A stretch of DNA of 64,000 nt. Source: Leptobrachium leishanense (lineage: Eukaryota; Chordata; Amphibia; Anura; Megophryidae). Position numbers and translations under genes: made by a program. Positions 46,517 through 57,058 of this stretch are shown piece by piece. Numbering within the stretch: the first letter of the stretch is position 1; every line of letters begins with the position of its first letter. Under the pieces are notes generated by a model. That model was not told the origin of the DNA, did not search any database, and saw only the letters and a program-made list of their open reading frames with translations. Where the stretch lies: positions 55,866,422 through 55,930,421 of the forward strand of contig CM019069.1 of NCBI GenBank assembly GCA_009667805.1. The letters run 5' to 3'.

Positions 46517-48104
46517 AGGGGTTATTCAGAGAGAGCCGAACTGCCCCCGATATTGCATCAAACAGTGAATTTCCCCGTACAGTGTAATTTTGGGGCCATT
46601 TGGCTATTCAAAACCTGGCAATTCGCCAAATATTGGCGAACTGCCGGCGCAATACGGGTGATCTTCAGCTGCAGTGAAATCCCCATAGAGAAGCAATGGT
46701 TAATCTATTCAAAGACACCGAACAGCCCCGAAATGTCAGTGAAATGCTCTGATGTTCGGTGGTTTAATCAGGCGAATCCTATAGGTTTCAATGTAAAAAA
46801 TATTCCTGTTTTTATTCAATCTCTAATAAACTGTTTATTCTTTTAACTTGTTATTATTATTATTATTATTCTTTATTTATAAAGCGCCAGCATATTCCGC
46901 AGCGCTGTACAATAAGCACAGTATAGACAGGGTTACTTGTAGCAATATATCTCTTTATTTTTCTTTTAGGATTTTTTAGGCATTTTTCGGGATTTTTTGT
47001 TGGTAATTTTTTTTCCCGATTTGTTTTAAATAGCGTTTTTTTTTCTCTGTAACTGACCTTTTTATTATTATTCATAGGACCTTATATGTTAATTCCAGAC
47101 ATTTTCCTTTCAATTCAGCGGTTGTTAGAAGCGTTACTATCACAGTGCTCAAAGTGTCGTTTTCAGGGTTTGTGTCATTGATGAAAAGTTGATCATACTA
47201 ACAGGGTTATTCAAAGAGAATCGAAAAGTCACTGCACATTTGGTGACTTTTCGTTCTCTTCAATTCGATCCAATTTCGGCGACCCTGCGGTGTATTCAGT
47301 AAGCACCGCAGGGCTGTCGTAGTGCAGGGGAAAAGCCGCCGCAAACCCGCCGAACACTCACCGCAAAACCAGGGCAAACGCACACCGAAACCCGCACAAA
47401 CATCTGGATTAACCCACCGAACACGCCGGAGAAACCCGAGCAGGAGCCGATCACAGCGCAGAGCAGCCGCCGGAAAAACCCGACACCGCAGACGAATGGA
47501 GTGAAAAAAAAATACAGTACGCTTGAATGTTTGAAAAGTGAAACACTGTTTGCAAAGAAACTACAGAACGAAAATGTCTGAAATTTACATATAAGATCCA
47601 ATGAATGATAATAAAAAGGGCTGTTACAGAAAAAAGAAAAAAAACGATTAAAAACAAAACACGGAAAACATTTTTTTGCAAAAAAATCCTGAAAAATGCC
47701 TAAATTTTCTAAAAAATCTAAAAATAAAGAGACTTTTTACTGCAGAATAAAATAATCAACGGTTTATTAGATATTGGATTAAAACAGGAATATTTTTAAC
47801 ATTGAAGCCTATGGGATTCTCCTGAATAAACCTGTCATATGAAACCACCGAATAGCAGGGCAATTCGGCAACTTTTCTCAGCTGTTTGGTGTTCTCCGAA
47901 TAGACGAAGCATTGCTTCTCTATGGGGATTTCACTGCCCTCGAACAGGCACCGAACAGGCACCGTATGTGCAGGAAATTCGCCAACATTTGGCAAACTGC
48001 CTGCTCTCAGAATAGCCGAATGGCCAGGAAAGGTAACCGAACGCTGAATTTCAGCGTTTGTTTACCTTTCGCCAGCAATTAGGATCTCTTTGAATAACCC
48101 TGAT
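46517..48104. mobile_element. GGGTTATTCAGAGAG / GGGTTATTCAAAGAG foldback elements, two units
   Basis: 46517-47200 starts GGGGTTATTCAGAGAGAGCC, and its GCCGAACTGCC and TGCAGTGAAATCCCCATAGAG parts recur in reverse at 47750-47990. 47206-48104 starts CAGGGTTATTCAAAGAG and ends CTCTTTGAATAACCCTG. An L2 3' tail (46858-46918, minus) is inserted. 47700-47775 is also seen at 48280-48355 inside the next element. Confidence 0.6.
46858..46918 (-). mobile_element. L2-like 3' tail fragment
   Basis: TTTATAAAGCGCCAGCATAT followed by TCCGCAGCGCTGTACAAT is the L2 3' end in reverse, with an ATT-repeat tail on the left. Confidence 0.75.
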
Positions 48105-48543
48105 AGTAATTAGTTAGTGTATATTAGGGATGAGCTGTTCGGGTTCGGACGGTTCGGAGTTCGACCCGAACTTTGGCAGTTCGAAAGTTCGCGAATTTCG
48201 AACTTTTTGGGTCTGTTCGGTTCGAGTTCGAAAAAAAAAAGAAATTTTGAAAAAAGTATAGAAAATGCTTAAAAAATACTAAAAAATCTAGAAATAAAGA
48301 GACTCTTTACTGCAGAATACTATAAGCAACGGTTTATTAGATATTGAATTAAAAACTAATGTGTACGTGGAAAGATTATCAACTCTAAATGACCTCTGTT
48401 CACAAACGGGCATAACACCAGGTGTTTTTAGTCTGGTAATCAATTTGATACATTGTACAACATACTGAGGGTGGGGTGGTGTCTGCTTCTGATTGAGATT
48501 TGAGAATTAATTTCCCTAAAACATCCTAATATGCTGCATTTAA

Positions 48544-49727
48544 CCCTTTCGCTGCTGAGGCTTTTCACACCTCTGTGCTGAGGTCATTTTTACCGCTTTC
48601 GCTCATCATGATTAACAGCGTTTTGTAGCCATATTTTGATATATGACCCAGACATATTATATATCGTTCTTTCCGGCAGACTTGGCAGATTCATAATATG
48701 TCATTATTATATGTATACGTTATGTCCTGTCTGTATATTATAACAAAAATGCAATAAAATTAGAATTTTCAATAATTTATTATGTGTAAAGTGTTTTTTT
48801 TCACATTTTAACATGCGATCGTTTGCGGTTATATTTTGTATGGGGTGCGCTTGTTAAAAAAATTAGAAATGGGGTCTCGTTACATTTTTTTTTGGGGAAA
48901 ATTTCGCTTTTTTAACAAACGCACCGCATACAAAAATCATTAGTGCAGCATTATTGTTCACATTATAATTGAAATGGGAACAATATTGCTGCATTAACAA
49001 AACAAAAACAAAAAAAAACTTGTTTATTTTTTTTTTAGAATTTTTTTTAAAATATTTTTAAAAAAAATAAAATAATTTTAAAACATTTTTCATGCTCATG
49101 TTTGGTATCCTTGGAAAGGCCATGCTCTGGCCGATCCAACGATATCAAACATTAACCCCTAGCTGCCACGGATCGGGAGATAGGGGGTTCATTGGAACCC
49201 CCTATCTCCACCATTGGTGGCAGCTAGGGGTTAACTCCAGGACTGGCGTCATCGTGCTATGCACGATGACGCCAGTCCTCAGGGGGAGTTCCTGGAGGCT
49301 TGGCCGACATTCAAGATGTCGGCCAGCTCCAGGAGAGGATCACGATCCGGCGCTTTTCAGCGCCGATTCGTGATCTGTCTCCCCAGGGGTTAATCACAGC
49401 CACCGTTTGGAAGGGCAGGCTGTGCCCTTCCAAACGGTGCCTGGATTAACCCCCTGCCCCGGCGATCGGGAGGGAGAGAGGTCCGAAGTACCTCCCCCCT
49501 CCCTTTCAGGCGCTTCCTCCGCACATGTGGGGGGGGCGCCTAAATTAGATGTCATCGCGCCGCCGCGATGACATCTAATTGCTCAGCCGGGGTCCCGGAG
49601 TGCTGGGCTGACATCCAAGATGTCAGCCCGCACTGGGGGGTGCAGCAATCCACCGGAATCAGCGCGTCCATAGCACAGGAGAACCACTTGGCTGGACGCG
49701 CTGAGTGCGTCCATAGCAGCCAAGTGG
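48544..49727. mobile_element. TTAA-flanked element made of serial palindromes
   Basis: TTAA at 48540-48543 and 49728-49731 flanks ends CCCTTTCGCTGCTGAGG and (reverse) CCACTTGGCTGCTATGG. The right half is a chain of separate hairpins: TTAACCCCTAGCTGCCA paired with TGGCAGCTAGGGGTTAA, ACTGGCGTCATCGTG with its complement, GATCACGATCCGGCG, CCGTTTGGAAGGGCA, ATTAGATGTCATCGCG and GCTGACATC. No ORF. Confidence 0.75.
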
Positions 49728-49765
49728 TTAACTTGTGTTTGAAAAAAATTCAAAATAACATCTAA

Positions 49766-50214
49766 GGCTAGGGTCAGATGAGCACATTTTGTACGGACTG
49801 TGCGTCCGTGCAGTACGGACGTACTTACTGACTGACAACAAGGTAGTGGCCAAACAGTCAGTTTTTTTCACTGACGTATTTTTTGACGGATGTAGCAGGG
49901 AAAATAAATTACAATGAAAAAACATTCTGTCCGTCAAAAATGCTGGACGTATAAATGCAGTCCATCTGACCTCGTTTCATCACTCACATACAAAGCTACA
50001 CGGACATTGCGGACGTGGCGCACTCCGCACGTCCGTTCTAGCAGTATTACGTTCTTGCCTAACCTGCGTCCGTTTGCTGCGTCCGCCATGCATCTGCACT
50101 TCCGTGCGGACGTACTTCGTGTGTGGGGCTCCATTGGTCAGAATGCTATGCTGCCACGGAGGTACAAATGTGCTGCAACACGGACGTGATAACTGCGCTC
50201 GTCGGACCCCAGCC
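49766..50214. mobile_element. Harbinger-like MITE, subfamily B
   Basis: GGCTAGGGTCAGATGAGC at left and GTCGGACCCCAGCC at right, with TAA and TTA outside. Contains runs of GTACGGACGTAC-type CpG-rich motifs. Confidence 0.75.
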
Positions 50215-50228
50215 TTAAGCAATGTTAT

Positions 50229-50985
50229 GTTTCACCTGGTGAAAAGCAGGAGAATAACTGGAGAAGTGAAAATTCTAGGTCAAAATAGCCAAACCAAAAA
50301 AATTCTCCCATTTAACTCACTTTCCAAATTGGCTATTTGGTCTAGATTGTTCTCTTCTCCTGCCAGTTCTCCTGGCTTTCACCTCTCTCTCAGGGTTGTT
50401 CAGAGAAAGGTGAAAACCAGGAGAATGGCAGGAAAAGAGAACAATCTGGACCAAATAGCCGATTTGGAAAGTGAGATAAGGCTAGGGTCAGACTAACGCA
50501 TTTTTCACAGCGACCGTCAAAAAGTGCGTCCAAACGCATTGCCTTATTTTTTCATGGAATGTGCAAAAACGGTCATACGATGCGCATTTTTGTGCGTGAT
50601 TTTTTACGGATCCAAACCAGGAAACTTTGGGTGTCTGGACGTTATGTTGGCCGGACATGAGCAGGGTCTGACGTCTCCAAATCACGCACACACGCCGCTA
50701 GTGGATGCAGCGCACTCTGTACGTCCGTACTAGCGGTTCTGCATTCTCGAAAAAATGCGATCATTTTCCACTTGCGTTGCGCAGCCAGACTTTCGTGCGA
50801 CCGTACTTCGTATACTGGCTGTCATTGCCCGTCATTTGCTGCTAGTGCGGCCGTGATTAAGTGCGCCTAAACGCACGTTAAAAATTCGCTAGTCTGACCC
50901 TAGCCTAAATGGGAGAATTTTTCTGGTTTGGCTATTTTGACCTAGAATTTTCCATTCTCCAGTCATTCTCCTGCTTTTCACCGCC
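50229..50985. mobile_element. Two adjacent palindromic MITE C copies, the second split by a subfamily A MITE
   Basis: The first copy spans about 50229-50400. The second begins CAGGGTTGTTCAGAG near 50390 and resumes at 50907 with AAATGGGAGAATTTTTCTGG. Confidence 0.75.
50479..50906. mobile_element. Harbinger-like MITE, subfamily A, copy 4 (inverted)
   Basis: AGGCTAGGGTCAGAC at left and GTCTGACCCTAGCCT at right. Intact MITE C copies read GAGATAAATGGG here, so the host gained exactly a TAA duplication, direct proof of a 3-bp target duplication. Confidence 0.88.
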
Positions 50986-51072
50986 AAAAAATCAGTAAAC
51001 TTTTTCTGCGTGTCCGAAAATGTCTCCTCTTTTCATACAGACTGCCGCCTCAAGCAGTTGTTTATGGATAGA

Positions 51073-52082
51073 GGAAGAATGACCCAATTAAGGGTCAAAT
51101 GAGTGTAAAGGCGCTGGTGTTATACTATAAAGAGGTCAGATGGGTGATATACCAAAGTGCAGCTCACCGTTAAGGTGTATCCCTCACCCAACAACAAAAT
51201 ACAGGAAAAACAAATACCGCAGTATATTCGGGAGCGCAAAAAATAGTCTGTCTCCTTAGGGTAATAGTCTTAGGTTCCTTAGGAATCTTCAAAAGATAGT
51301 CTATCTCCTTGGGGTAAGAGTCTTAAATCCCTTGGGAGTCTTCGGAAGATCTTTAAATCTTCACTGAAATCTTCAATCTCACAGCCAATATGCAATAAAG
51401 AAAGAAAGAAGAAAAAACATTTGGGCAATATCGTATGTCATGTGGTTGCCTTTCTATATGTTCTAAGGTAAAAAACTCACAAACATGGAGCTAGATAGCT
51501 CAATGGGTGTAGGCAGTTGAGTCACTATGGGGGACTCCTCCCTTCAGTGGTGGTAATTCTTATTCTCCTGTTCACCTCGATGGATTTTGTACAGCAGATA
51601 TCCCTCAAAGGAAATGTACATAGCGTGATACCATCATAGTAGGAAAGAGGAGTAGAACTCGATAGAGGGGTACTCACATGTACAGGAACCTCCTGTATGG
51701 TGGTTCCGTATATTCGCAATAGACCACTTTGTAGGGGGTCTAAGCCTCTATCTGGGTGCGTAGTTGGCGTCCAGTAGATGTAATGTTGGGTGCCAGTGGG
51801 CAGATGAATGGAAGTGGGCAAATGAATAGCATATGCGAACTGTAAGCTTCCTCGTCATTCGACCAAATGTTTTTTCTTCTTTCTTTCTTTATTGCATATT
51901 GGCTGTGAGATTGAAGATTTCAGTGAAGATTTAAAGATCTTCCGAAGACTCCCAAGGGATTTAAGACTCTTACCCCAAGGAGATAGACTATCTTTTGAAG
52001 ATTCCTAAGGAACCTAAGACTATTACCCTAAGGAGACAGACTATTTTTTGCGCTCCCGAATATACTGCGGTATTTGTTTTTC
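51073..52082. mobile_element. Unclassified 1-kb insertion with 224-bp inverted arms and 15-bp target duplication
   Basis: TTGTTTATGGATAGA occurs exactly at 51058-51072 and 52083-52097. Between them, 51201-51424 and 51863-52086 are reverse complements with a single visible mismatch, separated by 438 bp. The spacer contains TAGCTCAATGGG, an A-box-like string, but no ORF of note. A 128-bp segment precedes the left arm. The length of the duplication suggests target-primed retrotransposition, yet long inverted arms are not normal for a SINE or LINE. Confidence 0.75.
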
Positions 52083-52524
52083 TTGTTTATGGATAGATTA
52101 AAGGAAAAGCATTTACCGTCATTTGAAATGTAATTTTTTGGTTTTTACGTATTTCTATACATCCTAGAAATCCGCCACTTCACGGGCAGGTTATGGGGAC
52201 CTCCTAGGCACGATAGTTGAAGGAATTTTTCGTTTTTATTTTTAACCCTTATTTCATGGAAAACTCACTGTCCCTTTAAAAACGTTTTTTTTAAAACTTT
52301 TTGTCCTTGTTTCCTGTACCCCAGGGCACTACCCAGACCCCCATACACTTTTTATGGCAAATATCTAGCATATATGCCCTCTTGGAGGGCACTCTAAAAA
52401 CTGAATTTTCAGCCCCATTGACTTGTATGGGGTCCGAGTTCGGGTTCGGACCAGAACATTTGGAAAGTTCGGGTTCGGCTTCGAACCGAACTCGGGGAGT
52501 GTTCGGCTCATCCCTAGTGTATAT

Positions 52525-52870
52525 ATTTAGAGAAGAATTGTGGGTGTGGATACTGTTCTATGGTTTGGTTCGCTCAGTGGTGAATAAATTCTGTTGCTGA
52601 ATAATACAATTTGAATGTATTCATTGTTTAATTAGGCATATGTGCGCGCCACCTATTGATTCCCTGATTTACAAAAATATATCTTTGGTTTTACTCGAGA
52701 GAAAGAATAGGTATTTGGCCACAAGGAATTTTTTTTTTTGCTACTGGAAAGTATTGTTTGATCTTACATTGAATAGACTAGAGGAGCCTGGTTACAATTA
52801 GTGGCCACTGATATAGGGCCTCATCTGCAGAACCTGTGTTTGCAAACATCACTTACACCAATGATAACTC
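52525..52870. other. Spacer, no gene
   Basis: AT-rich DNA between two hAT-type ends. Nothing recognised. Confidence 0.5.
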
Positions 52871-53237
52871 CAGAGGCGGCTCTAGACTTTGTGAGACCTT
52901 AGGTGAAACGTAAACACGAGGCCCCACTAACGGCCACAATGAAAAAAAAAATGCAAGCATGGGCCTGGTGCTGAGGGTTTTGGGGGGCCTGGTGCTGAAG
53001 ATTTTGGGGGGCCTGGTGCTGAAGATTTTGGGGGGCCTGGTGCTAAGGATTTTGGGGGGCCTGGTGCTGAGGATTTTGGGGGGCCTGGTGCTGAGGATTT
53101 TGGGGGGCCTGGTGCTGAAGATTTTGGGGGATCTTTTAATAGAAATAAAATGAAAAATAACAAGTATCTTACCTAGAATCTGAAACGTTGATTTTTCACG
53201 TATTTCGTAACTTGGCAATATAATTCTTCCCAGCACA
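52871..53237. mobile_element. hAT-like end CAGAGGCGGCTCTAG with a 24-bp minisatellite
   Basis: CAGAGGCGGCTCTAGACTTT resembles the CAGTGGCGACTCTAG end at 59277. The partner end was not found. The start of a 24-bp tandem repeat follows within 100 bases. Confidence 0.5.
52966..53131. repeat. 24-bp minisatellite, seven units
   Basis: Seven units of CCTGGTGCTGAAGATTTTGG plus GGGG, with GAGGGT, TAAGGAT and GAGGAT variants. On the minus strand it gives a phantom SSAPGPPK repeat protein. Confidence 0.95.
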
Positions 53238-53330
53238 ATTATTTATTTATTTATTTATTTATTTGAAAAGGATTTTACCAGGAAGGATACATTGAGATTT
53301 CTCTCGTTTTCAAGTATGTCCTGGGTTCGA
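53238..53330 (-). mobile_element. SINE tail fragment, same family as 41279-41482
   Basis: GGATTTTACCAGGAAGGATA and TCTCTCGTTTTCAAGTATG are shared with the other copy. Here the 3' end is an (ATTT)n tail on the plus strand. Confidence 0.7.
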
Positions 53331-53676
53331 GAACATTGAGTGGTTACAGTTGTTACAGAAATTCAAAGTAATAAAACTCCTCTCTGCTGTGTGATCAATA
53401 AGAAATACACGTAGACACAATTAATATAATATGTTATAAATATATTCTATGTATAACTGATTTAGAGGCGATGGAGCAAAGCCTTATTACACATTGATCC
53501 ACCTAAAACACAAGCTGCTTCACTGCTGCATGGAGCTGCTTTGGACCCCTATAATTCCATCCTTTACACCCCACAAGGTCACTTTAGGTGTCATTGGACA
53601 GGTCAGAGTCTGACCTTTCTAATGATACCAAACATGACCAAGTAAAATGCCATGTATAGAAAAAAAAACACACTAT
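53331..53676. other. Unclassified DNA, partly related to TTAA elements
   Basis: 53570-53645 has the CATTGGACAGGTCAGAGTCT / CCTTTCTAATGATACCAAAC phrase seen in palindrome-rich TTAA elements. No gene. Confidence 0.45.
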
Positions 53677-53867
53677 CAGGGTTATTCAGAGAGCGTGAAA
53701 AGCAGGAGAATGACTGGAGAATGAAAAATTCTAGGTCAAAATAGCCAAACCAGAAATATTCTCCCTTTCATCTCATTTTCCAAATCGACTATTTTGACCT
53801 AGAATTTCTCATTCTCCGGTCATTCTCCTGTCATTCTCCTGCTTTTCACGCTCTCTGAATAACCCTG
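53677..53867. mobile_element. Palindromic MITE C
   Basis: CAGGGTTATTCAGAGAGCGT at left and ACGCTCTCTGAATAACCCTG at right, perfect 20-bp ends; the whole element is one hairpin. Confidence 0.88.
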
Positions 53868-54303
53868 TATAAAATAATTTTTTCATTTTATTTATTTTTT
53901 GTTCCAAAGCCATAGCATTGTCTATTTGTCACATATAAAAGTTGTTTTGGGCAAGATTGGTGCACTTTAAAATCCCAATTTGCTGGTGGAATTCTGGCCT
54001 TAAGCACACCCATCTTTAACCCCATAACGATGGGCAGGCGGCGCCTGTCGGGAGGGGTTAACTCCAACGGGACTCCCCTGCTGCCAGGTGCTGTGCAATA
54101 CAATACAGACGTCTGATGCTGAATCCAAAAGGTATTATACTGGCTCTGAAAGTCATTTATTTACTTATTATCTGCATCAATGTTGTGATTCTGACATGAC
54201 GCTAAATGCTGTAGTTTTAGTTGACGTAAGTGATCTTCAGAATTTGTGGGACCCTTTGAGACATCTTGCAGGGTATTGTCAAAGTCACTTAATGCATACA
54301 GAT
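53868..54303. other. Spacer, no gene
   Basis: Contains a short TTAACCCC-type fragment at 54018-54065. Nothing coding. Confidence 0.45.
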
Positions 54304-54676
54304 ACATGTAAACCCAGACTCACACATGCCCCCAGATACATGTATACCCAGATTCACACAGGCCCCCAGATACATGCATACCCAGACTCACACAGGTCCC
54401 CAGATACATGCATACCCAGACTCACACAGGCCCCAGATACATGTATACCCAGATTCACACAGGCCCCCAGATACATGCTTACCCAGACTCACACAGGCCC
54501 CCAGATACATGTATACCCAGACTCACACATGGCCCCAGATACATGTATATCCAGACACACACAGGCCCCCAGATACATGTATACCCAGATTCACACAGGC
54601 CCCCAGATACATGCATACCCAGACTCACAGAGGCGCCCAGATATATGTATACTCAGACTCACACAGGCCCCCAGAT
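54304..54676 (+). repeat. 34-bp minisatellite, left part
   Basis: About eleven units of CAGATACATGTATACCC followed by AGACTCACACAGGCCCC. Because 34 is not divisible by three, the phantom protein repeats every 34 residues in all three frames. The array continues at 57059. Confidence 0.95.
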
Positions 54677-56150
54677 CAGTGGCGTCACTAGGGTTGGTGT
54701 CACCCGGTGCGGTAACTTTTGGTGTCACCCCCCCCGAGTTTTACAGATTTTTTTTAACTACTCTTACTCCTAAATCAGTACTCCCATATAACACTGAATG
54801 CTCATACACACAGCGCACATTACTGTGAGGTTTATTGCTGTGGAGCTCTCTCATATGCTCACACAAATATTTGCCAACTGCCAGCAAGTACGTTGCCTGT
54901 TCGAAGGCAGTGAAAGCACACATGGATATATATTGCCCCCAGCAGCTCTGGATATATTGCCCCCAGCAGCTCTGGATATATTGCCCTCAGCAGCTCTGGA
55001 TATATTGCCCCCAGCAGCTCACCCATGGATATATATTGCCCCCAGCTCACATATGGATATATTGCCCCAGTTCAGTTATATATTGCCCCCAGCAGCTCAC
55101 CCATGGATATATATTGCCCCAGCTCACATATGGATATATTGCGCCTCAGCTCACATATGGATATATTGTCCCAGACCAGCTCACACATGGATATATTGCC
55201 CCAGACCAGCTCACACATGGATATTGCCCCAGCTCTCATGGATACTGCCCCCAGCACACATGGATATGCCCCAGCTCCTCTCATGGATATTGCCCCAGCT
55301 CCTCTCATGGATATTGCCCCAGCTCCTCTCATGGATATACTGCCCCAGCTCCTCTCATGGATATACTGCCCCAGCTCCTCTCATCGATATACTGCCCCAG
55401 CTGCTCTCATGCATATATTGCCCCAGCTGCTCTCATTGATAATGCCCCAGCTCATGGATATGCCCCAGCTCATGGATATTGAACCAGCACATGGATATGC
55501 CCCAGCTCATGGACACTGCCCCAGCTCATGGATATACTGCCCCAGCAGCTCATGGATATACTGCCCCAGCAGCTCATGGATATTGCCCCAGCTCATGGAT
55601 ATTGCCCCAGCTCATGGATACTGCCCCAGCTCATGGATATACTGCCCCAGCAGCTCATGGATATACTGCCCCAGGAGCTCATGGATATTGCCCCAGGTCA
55701 TGGATACTGCCCCAGCACATGGATACTGCCCAGCACATGGAATGCCCCAGCAGCTCATGGATATGCCCCAGCAGCTCATGGATATGCCCCAGCACATGGA
55801 TACTGCCCCAGCACATGGATACTGCCCCAGCAAATGGATATGCCCCAGCACCTCCATGGATTTGCCCCAGCAGCTCATGGATATGCCCCAGCAGCTCATG
55901 GATATGCCCCAGCACCTCATGGATATGCCCCAGCACCTCATGGATATGCCCCAGCTCCTCATGGATATGCCCCAGCACCTCATGGATATGCCCCAGCTCC
56001 TCATGGATATGCCCCAGCACCTCATGGATATGCCCCAGCACCTCATGGATATGCCCCAGCACATGGATATGCTCCAGCACCTCATGGATATGCCCCAGCA
56101 CCTCATGGATATGCCCCAGCTCCTCATGGATATGCCCCAGCTCAAATCCG
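54677..56150. mobile_element. hAT-like left end (CAGTGGCGTCACTAGGG) with minisatellite
   Basis: CAGTGGCGTCACTAGGGTTG starts immediately after an interrupted 34-bp unit. The following 54770-54850 shares CATTACTGTGAGGTTTATTG with 4262-4400 in the hAT-like element near the window start. No right end was found; later insertions may have replaced it. Confidence 0.55.
54930..56140 (+). repeat. 18-24-bp minisatellite on GCCCCAGCTCATGGATAT
   Basis: Over 1.2 kb of units such as CATGGATATGCCCCAGCACCT (21 bp), with shorter and longer variants. The right third is the most homogeneous. All frames are open, giving His/Pro/Trp- or Met/Gln-rich phantom proteins. Confidence 0.95.
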
Positions 56151-56194
56151 CCGCGTGTTCACTCCCTCTGAGCGTCCGGCGGCGCGCAGCTTGG

Positions 56195-56768
56195 AACTCC
56201 CTATCTCCACCATTGGTGGCAGCTAGGGGTTAACTCCAGGACTGGCATCATCGTGCTATGCACGATGACGCCAGTCCTCAGGGGGAGTTCCCGGAGGCTT
56301 GGCCGACATCCAAGATGTTGGCCAGCTCCGGGAAAGGATCACGAATCGGCGCTTTTCAGCGCCGATTCGTGATCCGGCTCCCCAGGGGTTAATGCCAGGT
56401 ACTATTTGGAAGGGCAGGCTGTGCCCTTCCAAATGGTGCCTGGGTTAACCCCCGCAACGCCGCCAATCGGGAGGGAGAGAGGTCCGAAGGACCTCCCCCC
56501 CTCCCTTTCAGGCGCCTCCTCCGCACATGCGGGGGGGGGGCGCCTGAATTAGGTGTCATCGCGCCGCCGCGATGACACCTAATTAGCCCGGCGGCGGTTC
56601 CGGATGCTGGGCTGACATCGAGGATGTCAGCCCGCACCGGGGGGGGCCAGTGATCGGCCGGAACCCGGCCGAACGCTGACCCCAAAGGCTGGACGCGCTC
56701 AGCGCGTCCTCCGCATGCAACGTGACATGCGGTTGGACGTGCTGAGCGCGTCCACCGCAGCGAAGGGG
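56195..56768. mobile_element. Palindrome-chain TTAA element, 5'-truncated
   Basis: Matches 49190-49700 over its length (CTATCTCCACCATTGGTGGC, CGTGCTATGCACGATGACGC and so on). It ends GAAGGGG followed by TTAA at 56769. Confidence 0.75.
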
Positions 56769-56770
56769 TT

Positions 56771-57058
56771 AAAAGGAAACAAAGTAGCAAAACAAGAGGA
56801 CATAGTCTTAGATTAGAGGGGCAAAGGTTTAAAAGTAACATCAGAAAGCATTATTTTACTGAGAGGGTGGTGGATACATGGAACAGTCTTCCAGTTGAAG
56901 TGGTAGAGGCCAAAACAGTAATTGAATTTAAGCAGGCATGGGATAGGCATAAGGCTATCCTAAACAAAAGATAAATCCAGGTAAAGTATCCATGTAATTG
57001 GGCAGACTAGATGGGCCGAAAGGTTCTTATCTGCCCACATTTTTCTATGTTTCTATGT
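56771..57058 (+). mobile_element. CR1-type LINE, extreme 3' end
   Basis: An open plus-strand segment reads RGHSLRLEGQRFK, then FTERVVDTWNSLPVEVVEA and an FKQAWDRH block, and stops at TAA (56971-56973). This is the C-terminus of CR1/jockey-group ORF2. The 3' UTR contains GGGCAGACTAGATGGGCCGA and ends with the octamer-like TTCTATGTTTCTATG, typical of CR1-group tails. Severely 5'-truncated. Confidence 0.85.

Larger units (their letters stand above)
48125..52516. mobile_element. hAT-like element, 4.4 kb with nested insertions, perfect 8-bp target duplication
   Basis: The ends TAGGGATGAGC and GCTCATCCCTA are inverted copies, followed inward by GTTCGGGTTCGG-type repeats on both sides (48135-48235 and 52425-52505). 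GTGTATAT lies directly outside each end (48117-48124 and 52517-52524). Nested inside are a TTAA element, subfamily A and B MITEs, two MITE C copies and a 1-kb insertion with inverted arms. No transposase is visible. Confidence 0.85.
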
